This document shows, one piece after another, positions 57,455-64,000 of a stretch of DNA of 64,000 nt. The number at the start of each line of letters is the position of its first letter. Within the stretch, counting starts at the first letter, position 1. The notes beneath the pieces were generated by a model. That model was given only the letters and a program-made list of their open reading frames with translations. It was not told the DNA's origin and ran no database searches. Where the stretch lies: contig NZ_CP050831.1 of assembly GCF_012113595.1 (NCBI RefSeq), positions 4,402,001-4,466,000 of the forward strand, read 5' to 3'. This DNA comes from Bacteroides faecium (GTDB taxonomy: Bacteria; Bacteroidota; Bacteroidia; Bacteroidales; Bacteroidaceae). The position numbers and the translations under genes are program-made.

Positions 57455-60103
57455 ATGATGATTAATTTAACCGGAAAAAAAGCTCAAATAGCGTGTGGAT
57501 TACTCTGCTGTTGCAGCATGGCCTATGCCCAGAGCAATGACAATTCAGAAGTTCTAACTTTGCACACAGGCTGGGAATTTTCCCAAGTGGGGACAGAGGT
57601 ATGGCGCACAGCCGTAGTCCCCGGCACGGTACATCAAGACCTTATTCATCATAACCTCATTCCCAATCCCTTCTACGGTACCAACGAACAGAAAATCCAA
57701 TGGATAGAAAATGAAGACTGGGAATACAGGACGGCTTTCACAATCACCCCCGACCAACTGAAACGTGACGACGCCCAACTTACCTTTGAAGGGCTCGACA
57801 CCTACGCTGACGTCTACCTCAACGGAGCATTGCTATTAAAAGCCGACAACATGTTCGTCGGCTATACAATCCCCGTAAAACAATACCTTCGTTCCGGAGA
57901 AAATCTCCTTCACATATATTTTCATTCGCCCATCCGGCAGACATTACCCCAATACGCTTCCAACGGATTCAACTATCCCGCCGACAACGACCACCACGAG
58001 AAACACCTGAGTGTATTCTCCCGCAAAGCCCCTTACAGCTACGGCTGGGACTGGGGAATCCGCATGGTGACCAGCGGCGTCTGGCGTCCGGTAACTATCC
58101 GCTTCTACGATGCCGCCTCAATCAGCGACTACCACGTGAAGCAACTATCCCTGACCGACCAGGTAGCGAAGCTATCCAATGAACTGGAAATAAACAACAT
58201 ACTTCCCCATCCGCTTCAAGCAGAAATAAAAATAAAAACCTCGCTCGAAGGGGAACAGGAATCCGCCATCACCCAAACCGTCACCCTGCAACCCGGAATC
58301 AACCGCATATGTATCCCTACGGAAGTCGTCTCACCGGTACGCTGGATGCCGAACGGCTGGGGAGCTCCGACCTTATACGACTTCTCCGCCCAAATCATCA
58401 CCGAAGGCAACGTCGTAGCCGAACAATCTCACAAAATCGGACTTCGCACCGTCCGCCTGGTGAACGAAAAGGACGTGGACGGAGAATCCTTCTATTTTGA
58501 AGTAAACGGTATCCCGATGTTTGCCAAGGGAGCCAACTACATACCCCAGGACGCGCTATTGACGAATGTGACTACCGAACGCTATCAGACATTGTTCCGC
58601 GACATCAAGGAAGCGAACATGAACGTCATCCGCGTATGGGGCGGGGGAACCTATGAAGACGACCGCTTCTACAATCTGGCAGACGAGAACGGAATACTGG
58701 TATGGCAGGACTTCATGTTTGCCTGCACCCCTTATCCGTCCGACCCCACCTTCTTGAAGAGGGTAGAGGCGGAAGCCTGCTACAACATCCGCCGTCTCCG
58801 CAACCACCCTTCGTTAGCCATGTGGTGCGGCAACAACGAAATACTCGAAGCCTTGAAATACTGGGGCTATCAGAAAAAATACACTCCGGAAATCTACCAG
58901 GAAATGATGACCGGCTACGACAAACTCTTCCGTGAGTTGCTTCCCGCCAAAGTGAAAGAACTCGACGCAGACCGCTTCTACATCCACAGCTCTCCCTATC
59001 TCGCCAACTGGGGACGTCCCGAATCATGGGGAATAGGGGATAGCCACAACTGGGGCGTCTGGTATGGAAAGAAACCCTTTGAATCCTTAGACACCGATTT
59101 GCCGCGTTTCATGAGCGAATTCGGTTTCCAGTCCTTCCCCGAAATGAAAACCATTGCCACATTCGCATCCCCCGAAGATTACCAAATCGAATCGGAAGTG
59201 ATGAACTCCCATCAGAAGAGCAGCATCGGCAATGCTTTGATTCGTACCTATATGGAACGCGATTATATCGTACCTGAGAAATTTGAGGACTTCGTCTACG
59301 TCGGACTTGTATTGCAAGGACAAGGCATGCGCCACGGACTGGAAGCCCATCGTCGCAACCGCCCCTATTGCATGGGTACATTATACTGGCAATTGAACGA
59401 CAGTTGGCCTGTTGTCTCCTGGTCGGGCATCGACTATTACGGCAACTGGAAAGCCCTGCATTATCAGGCGAAACGAGCTTTCGCCCCTATCCATATCAAC
59501 CCCATCCGGCAGAATGACAGCCTGTGCGTTTATCTTCTTTCAGACCGTCTCGATACGATGGAGAAGATGACATTGGAAATGAAGATAACAGATTTTGAAG
59601 GGAAAAAGGCAGGAAAGCCGATACAACTGAAATCCTTGTCGATTCCGGCAAATACTTCCCAATGCGTGTACAAGGCGAAGCCCGGCGATTTGCTCTCTTT
59701 AATAGAGCGTAAATCCTCGGAAACGTCTCAATCTTCTGTGGAAAAACGGCTTTCGGAAGCACTCCGCCATTGCTTCATGCAACTGACCTTGAAAGACAAA
59801 GCCGGTCATACGGTAGCCGAAACAGTCTACTTCTTCGAGAAGACCAAAGACCTGCTCCTGCCCGAAACGACCATCACCTGCAAGATGAAGCAGACAGACG
59901 GCAAATGCGAACTGACACTTCTTTCTCCCGCTCTGGCAAAAGATGTCTTTATCGAAGTACCTTTGCAGGGTGCCCGTTTCAGCGACAACTTCTTCGACCT
60001 TCTGCCCGGAGAGCGTAAAACGGTCGTCATCACTTCTCCCCAAATAAAGAAAGGGGAAGAGTTGTCATTGAGACTCAAACATATTCGTGAAACCTATAAT
60101 TAA
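57455..60103 (+). CDS. GH2 beta-mannosidase (BtMan2A orthologue), 882 aa
   Basis: Exo-beta-mannosidase. Signal peptide ends near SMAYAQ. Jelly-roll, two Ig-like domains and a TIM barrel, with acid/base Glu462 (WCGNNEIL) and nucleophile Glu555 (MSEFGFQS) at positions that agree with those known for B. thetaiotaomicron BtMan2A. Conserved runs such as HEKHLSVFSRKAPYSYGWDW support orthology. In this operon it would cut the core mannose of N-glycans after the sialidases and hexosaminidases. Confidence 0.92.
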   Translation: MMINLTGKKAQIACGLLCCCSMAYAQSNDNSEVLTLHTGWEFSQVGTEVWRTAVVPGTVHQDLIHHNLIPNPFYGTNEQKIQWIENEDWEYRTAFTITPDQLKRDDAQLTFEGLDTYADVYLNGALLLKADNMFVGYTIPVKQYLRSGENLLHIYFHSPIRQTLPQYASNGFNYPADNDHHEKHLSVFSRKAPYSYGWDWGIRMVTSGVWRPVTIRFYDAASISDYHVKQLSLTDQVAKLSNELEINNILPHPLQAEIKIKTSLEGEQESAITQTVTLQPGINRICIPTEVVSPVRWMPNGWGAPTLYDFSAQIITEGNVVAEQSHKIGLRTVRLVNEKDVDGESFYFEVNGIPMFAKGANYIPQDALLTNVTTERYQTLFRDIKEANMNVIRVWGGGTYEDDRFYNLADENGILVWQDFMFACTPYPSDPTFLKRVEAEACYNIRRLRNHPSLAMWCGNNEILEALKYWGYQKKYTPEIYQEMMTGYDKLFRELLPAKVKELDADRFYIHSSPYLANWGRPESWGIGDSHNWGVWYGKKPFESLDTDLPRFMSEFGFQSFPEMKTIATFASPEDYQIESEVMNSHQKSSIGNALIRTYMERDYIVPEKFEDFVYVGLVLQGQGMRHGLEAHRRNRPYCMGTLYWQLNDSWPVVSWSGIDYYGNWKALHYQAKRAFAPIHINPIRQNDSLCVYLLSDRLDTMEKMTLEMKITDFEGKKAGKPIQLKSLSIPANTSQCVYKAKPGDLLSLIERKSSETSQSSVEKRLSEALRHCFMQLTLKDKAGHTVAETVYFFEKTKDLLLPETTITCKMKQTDGKCELTLLSPALAKDVFIEVPLQGARFSDNFFDLLPGERKTVVITSPQIKKGEELSLRLKHIRETYN

Positions 60104-60140
60104 ATATCTATTAGTAACTTAACACCTAATTTTTTAGTTT

Positions 60141-62465
60141 ATGAAACAACTTTTAAAACTAACCGGATGCCTGGCAGTGGCGGGACTTTTTGCTTCGTGC
60201 CAATCCGCGCAACAAGAAGCTGATTACCAAATCATCCCCTTGCCGCAGGAAATCGTTACAGCTCAGGGAAGTCCCTTCATCTTGAAGAGCGGAGTGAAAA
60301 TCCTTTATCCGGAAGGTAACGAAAAGATGCAACGCAACGCAAAGTTTCTGGCAGACTATCTGAAAACAGCTACCGGAAAAGACTTTGCCATCGAAGCCGG
60401 AACAGAAGGCAAGAACGCTATTGTACTGGCATTGGGAGCGGAAGCCGAAAATCCCGAATCCTACCAGTTGAAAGTAGCAGGTGACGGAATCACTATCACC
60501 GGTCCTACGGAAGCCGGAGTATTCTACGGAATCCAGTCTTTGCGCAAATCCTTGCCCGTTGCAGTGGGTGCGGATATATCCTTGCCGGCAGTAGAGATAA
60601 AGGATGCTCCCCGTTTCTCTTATCGTGGCGCGCATTTCGACACCAGCCGCCATTTCTTTACCGTAGATGAAGTGAAGACATATATCGACATGATGGCTTT
60701 GCACAATATGAACCGTTTCCACTGGCATATTACTGAAGACCAGGGCTGGCGTTTGGAAATCAAGAAATACCCGAAACTGACGGAAATCGGTTCCAAGAGA
60801 ACGGAGACAGTTATCGGACGCAACTCCGGTGAATATGACGGCAAACCTTACGGCGGTTTCTACACTCAGGAACAGGCGAAAGACATAGTAGCTTATGCTG
60901 CCGAACGTTATATCACGGTTATCCCCGAAATCGACCTGCCGGGACATATGCAGGCTGCTCTTGCCGCTTATCCGGAACTCGGATGTACAGGTGGCCCGTA
61001 CGAAGTATGGAGACAATGGGGTGTATCCGAAGACGTGCTCTGTGCCGGAAACGACCAGGTATTGAAATTCCTCGAAGACGTATATGCCGAACTGATTGAA
61101 ATCTTCCCGTCGGAATATATCCATGTAGGCGGTGACGAATGTCCGAAAGTACGTTGGGAGAAATGTCCGAAATGCCAGGCACGTATCAAGGCGCTGGGCT
61201 TGAAATCGGATGGTAAGCATAGCAAGGAAGAACGTTTGCAGAGCTTTGTAATCAACCATATCGAAAAATTCCTCAACGACCACGGACGTCAGATTATCGG
61301 TTGGGATGAAATCCTCGAAGGCGGGCTTGCACCGAACGCGACTGTCATGTCATGGCGTGGCGAGAGCGGTGGTATCGAAGCGGCAAAACAGAAACATGAT
61401 GTTATCATGACACCGAACACTTACCTGTATTTCGACTACTACCAGACAAAAGACACGGAGAACGAACCTCTCGGTATTGGTGGTTACCTGCCTCTTGAAA
61501 GAGTGTATAGCTACGAGCCGATGCCGGCTTCCCTCACTCCGGAAGAACAGAAATATATCAAAGGCGTGCAGGCTAACCTCTGGACTGAATACATTCCTAC
61601 TTTCTCTCATGCCCAGTATATGGTATTACCCCGTTGGGCTGCCTTGTCCGAAATCCAGTGGTCGGCTCCCGAAAAGAAGAATTATGAAGACTTCCTGTCC
61701 CGTCTGCCGCGCTTGATTAAGTGGTACGATGCGGAAGGATACAATTATGGTAAACATGTATTCAACGTTACTGCCGAATACACTCCGAACCCGGCAGACG
61801 GTACGCTGGACATCACCTTGTCTACCATCGACAATGCGCCTATCCACTACACTTTGGACGGCACGGAACCTACCGCCGCTTCTCCGCTTTATGAAAGCCC
61901 GCTGAAAATCAAGGAGAATGTAACCTTCTCTGCCATTGCTGTCCGTCCTACCGGAAACAGCCGTGTGGTTTCTGAAAAGATTAATTTCAGCAAATCCAGC
62001 ATGAAGCCGATTGTAGCCAACCAACCTGTCAATAAGCAATACATGTTCAAAGGCGAATCTACACTGGTAGACGGCTTGAAAGGAAACGGCAATTACAAGA
62101 CCGGTCGTTGGATTGCATTCTACAAGAACGATATGGATATGACTATCGACCTTCAGCAGCCCACCGAGATTTCGAGCGTTGCTATTTCTACTTGCGTGGA
62201 GAAGGGCGACTGGGTGTTTGACGCGAGAGGACTCTCCGTAGAAGTTTCGGACGATGGCAAGAACTTTACCAAAGTCGCTTCCGAGGAGTATCCTGCTATG
62301 AAAGAAAGCGATAAGAATGGTATCTACGAACATAAACTGTCATTCAGCCCGGTAAAAACTCAATACGTGAAAGTGGTTGCCCTGTCTGAAAGTAAAATAC
62401 CAGCATGGCATGGTGGCAAAGATAATCCGGCATTCTTGTTTGTAGACGAAATCACGATAGATTAA
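60141..62465 (+). CDS. GH20 beta-N-acetylhexosaminidase with C-terminal binding domain, 774 aa
   Basis: Lipobox (GLFASCQSA). GH20b domain, then barrel with FSYRGAHFDTSRHFF, FHWHITEDQGWRLEI and catalytic Asp332-Glu333 (HVGGDECP), WRGESGG and WSAPEKK. Residues 550-620 form a chitobiase C-like fold (APIHYTLDGTEPT) and 640-774 an F5/8 type C-like domain for glycan binding. Its stop overlaps the next start by one base (TAATG at 62463-62467). Confidence 0.9.
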   Translation: MKQLLKLTGCLAVAGLFASCQSAQQEADYQIIPLPQEIVTAQGSPFILKSGVKILYPEGNEKMQRNAKFLADYLKTATGKDFAIEAGTEGKNAIVLALGAEAENPESYQLKVAGDGITITGPTEAGVFYGIQSLRKSLPVAVGADISLPAVEIKDAPRFSYRGAHFDTSRHFFTVDEVKTYIDMMALHNMNRFHWHITEDQGWRLEIKKYPKLTEIGSKRTETVIGRNSGEYDGKPYGGFYTQEQAKDIVAYAAERYITVIPEIDLPGHMQAALAAYPELGCTGGPYEVWRQWGVSEDVLCAGNDQVLKFLEDVYAELIEIFPSEYIHVGGDECPKVRWEKCPKCQARIKALGLKSDGKHSKEERLQSFVINHIEKFLNDHGRQIIGWDEILEGGLAPNATVMSWRGESGGIEAAKQKHDVIMTPNTYLYFDYYQTKDTENEPLGIGGYLPLERVYSYEPMPASLTPEEQKYIKGVQANLWTEYIPTFSHAQYMVLPRWAALSEIQWSAPEKKNYEDFLSRLPRLIKWYDAEGYNYGKHVFNVTAEYTPNPADGTLDITLSTIDNAPIHYTLDGTEPTAASPLYESPLKIKENVTFSAIAVRPTGNSRVVSEKINFSKSSMKPIVANQPVNKQYMFKGESTLVDGLKGNGNYKTGRWIAFYKNDMDMTIDLQQPTEISSVAISTCVEKGDWVFDARGLSVEVSDDGKNFTKVASEEYPAMKESDKNGIYEHKLSFSPVKTQYVKVVALSESKIPAWHGGKDNPAFLFVDEITID

Positions 62466-64000
62466 TGAATATAAGAAATAGATACGCTAAAGTTTGTCTT
62501 TTCTTATGGGTATTGGGAATGTGCTTGACCGCACATTCCCTCAAAGCACAGTCCGTCATTCCTGTCCCGTTGAAAATGGAGCAGGGGACGGGCTCTTTTT
62601 TACTGTCAGAGAAAACAAAACTTTATACAAACCTACAAGGTGGAGAAGCGCAGCTTCTGGAGAATTGCCTGCAAGCATTGCCGGTTCATCTCAAGAAAGG
62701 GAAAAAGAAAGATACGCAGAATGTACTTTCTCTATTGATAACGGAAAAGAGCGGACAGTTGCCCACTCCTGAAAGTTATACGCTGTCCGTCACACCGGAG
62801 CGAATCCAGATTCAAGCAACTTCGGGAGCCGGACTCTTCTACGGGATTCAGACACTCTTGCAGCTATCGGTTTCTTCGGGCGCGGGCGTCATCACCGTTT
62901 CTGCCGTTGAAGTGCAGGACACGCCCCGTTTCGCTTATCGCGGATTGATGCTCGACGTATCCCGCCACTTCTTCACCAAGGAATTTGTGAAGAAACAGAT
63001 AGACGCACTGGCATTCTATAAAATCAACCGTCTGCATCTGCACCTCACGGATGCGGCAGGCTGGCGGATTGAAATCAAGAAATACCCTCTGCTGACAGAA
63101 TTTGCAGCCTGGCGTACCGATGCCAACTGGAAAAAATGGTGGAATGGCGACCGCAAATACGTCCGTTTCGACGAACCCGGAGCTTCCGGCGGTTACTATA
63201 CCCAGGATGATATCCGTGAAATCGTAGAATATGCCCGTCAGCATTTTATCACGGTTATTCCGGAGATTGAAATGCCTGCCCACTCGGAAGAAGTACTGGC
63301 AGCTTATCCGCAACTCTCTTGTGCGGGTGAACCCTATAAGAATGCGGACTTCTGTGTCGGCAACGAAGAGACATTCACTTTCCTTGAAAATGTACTGACC
63401 GAAGTCCTCGAACTTTTCCCTTCCGAATACATTCATATAGGCGGTGACGAAGCCGGTATGGCAGCATGGAAAACCTGCCCGAAATGTCAGAAGAGAATGA
63501 AGGACGAGCACCTCTCTCACGTAGACGAACTGCAAAGCTACCTGATTCACCGGATAGAAAAGTTTCTGAACGCCCGCGGCCGTCGTTTGCTGGGCTGGGA
63601 CGAGATACTTAAAGGCGGTCTGGCTCCTAATGCGACAGTCATGTCATGGCGTGGCGAAGAAGGCGGCATTGCTGCTGTTACTTCCGGTCATCGGGCTGTC
63701 ATGACGCCGGGAAGCCACTGCTATCTGGACAGTTATCAGGATGCCCCGTACTCCCAGCCGGAAGCCATCGGCGGATACCTGCCTCTGAAAAAGGTCTATG
63801 CTTACAATCCGGTTGCCGCTTCATTGTCAGCGGAACAGGCGAAACTTGTGTATGGCGCACAAGTTAACCTTTTTACAGAATATGTTCCGACTCCCGAACA
63901 TGTAGAGTATATGTTATATCCCCGCACATTGGCGTTGGCGGAAGTTGCCTGGTCGGCTCCCGAACGTAAATCATGGCCGGACTTCCATGCCCGTGCTTTG
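62465..64000 (+). CDS. GH20 beta-N-acetylhexosaminidase, 3' end beyond the window
   Basis: ATG at 62465 overlaps the previous TAA. The frame stays open for 512 codons to the window end. Signal peptide (LGMCLTAHSLKAQ), then FAYRGLMLDVSRHFF, LHLHLTDAAGWRIEI, PEIEMPAHSEE, catalytic Asp328-Glu329 (HIGGDEAG), MSWRGEEGG and VAWSAPERK. Third GH20 in the operon and closely related to the preceding one, with 512 residues visible of the enzyme. Translationally coupled to it. Confidence 0.9.
   Translation, partial: MNIRNRYAKVCLFLWVLGMCLTAHSLKAQSVIPVPLKMEQGTGSFLLSEKTKLYTNLQGGEAQLLENCLQALPVHLKKGKKKDTQNVLSLLITEKSGQLPTPESYTLSVTPERIQIQATSGAGLFYGIQTLLQLSVSSGAGVITVSAVEVQDTPRFAYRGLMLDVSRHFFTKEFVKKQIDALAFYKINRLHLHLTDAAGWRIEIKKYPLLTEFAAWRTDANWKKWWNGDRKYVRFDEPGASGGYYTQDDIREIVEYARQHFITVIPEIEMPAHSEEVLAAYPQLSCAGEPYKNADFCVGNEETFTFLENVLTEVLELFPSEYIHIGGDEAGMAAWKTCPKCQKRMKDEHLSHVDELQSYLIHRIEKFLNARGRRLLGWDEILKGGLAPNATVMSWRGEEGGIAAVTSGHRAVMTPGSHCYLDSYQDAPYSQPEAIGGYLPLKKVYAYNPVAASLSAEQAKLVYGAQVNLFTEYVPTPEHVEYMLYPRTLALAEVAWSAPERKSWPDFHARAL

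Overview
The window comes from a human-gut Bacteroides (Bacteroidales). The evidence is the protein families (three SusC/SusD pairs, a fimbrillin-like lipoprotein, a close relative of the B. thetaiotaomicron beta-mannosidase BtMan2A) and the Bacteroides-type promoter pattern (TTTG, 19-21 nt, TAnnTTTG), which recurs upstream of many genes. It is not B. thetaiotaomicron itself, judging by many differences from the BtMan2A sequence as I remember it.

Region 1 (1 to about 18.6 kb) is part of a temperate-phage-like element. A long leftward early operon runs from about 15.5 kb to 3.6 kb. It carries a replisome-organiser-like initiator, a DnaC-like ATPase, a RecE-like PD-(D/E)XK exonuclease, two HNH proteins, a DNA methyltransferase, two ASCH proteins and several small zinc-ribbon (Lar-like) proteins. 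It ends in a tyrosine recombinase whose N-terminal part seems to be out of frame with its only ATG. Two repressors, each with a different palindromic operator set, sit at the two sides: an XRE protein near 0.6 kb and a LexA/CI-type S24 repressor at 16.5 kb. The non-coding gaps of the operon are filled with tRNA-like and other stem-closed RNA elements. A degenerate tRNA-Thr remnant lies at the right border.

Region 2 (18.7-36 kb) is a sialic acid locus. A leftward ROK regulator gene has a complete group II intron, with its reverse transcriptase/maturase, inserted at the start of its 5' leader. Divergent to it are nanQ (YhcH), then a nanT-nanL-nanE-sialidase-sialidase-SusC-SusD-fimbrillin operon. 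An 18-bp near-palindrome next to both divergent promoters is the likely ROK operator. The logic is: cell-surface sialidases release Neu5Ac, the SusC/D pair (NanO/NanU type) imports it to the periplasm, the MFS carrier takes it to the cytoplasm, and the lyase and epimerase convert it through ManNAc to GlcNAc.

Region 3 (36-49.5 kb) holds an alpha/beta-hydrolase, a 1.2 kb intergenic region with an unusual 22-bp tandem palindrome array, and two duplicated SusC/SusD operons. These two operons have matching leaders: each has a consensus leftward promoter and two copies of an AAGTTC-N5-GAACTT palindrome whose 5-bp spacer is locus-specific.

Region 4 (49.5-64 kb) is a glycan-degradation operon: a GH33 sialidase, a GH20 hexosaminidase, an SGNH esterase, a three-domain SGNH/sialate-O-acetylesterase/NanM-like protein, a GH2 beta-mannosidase, and two more GH20 enzymes, the last running off the window. 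Together these genes fit removal of O-acetyl groups, sialic acid, HexNAc and mannose from host glycans, with import and catabolism of the sialic acid.
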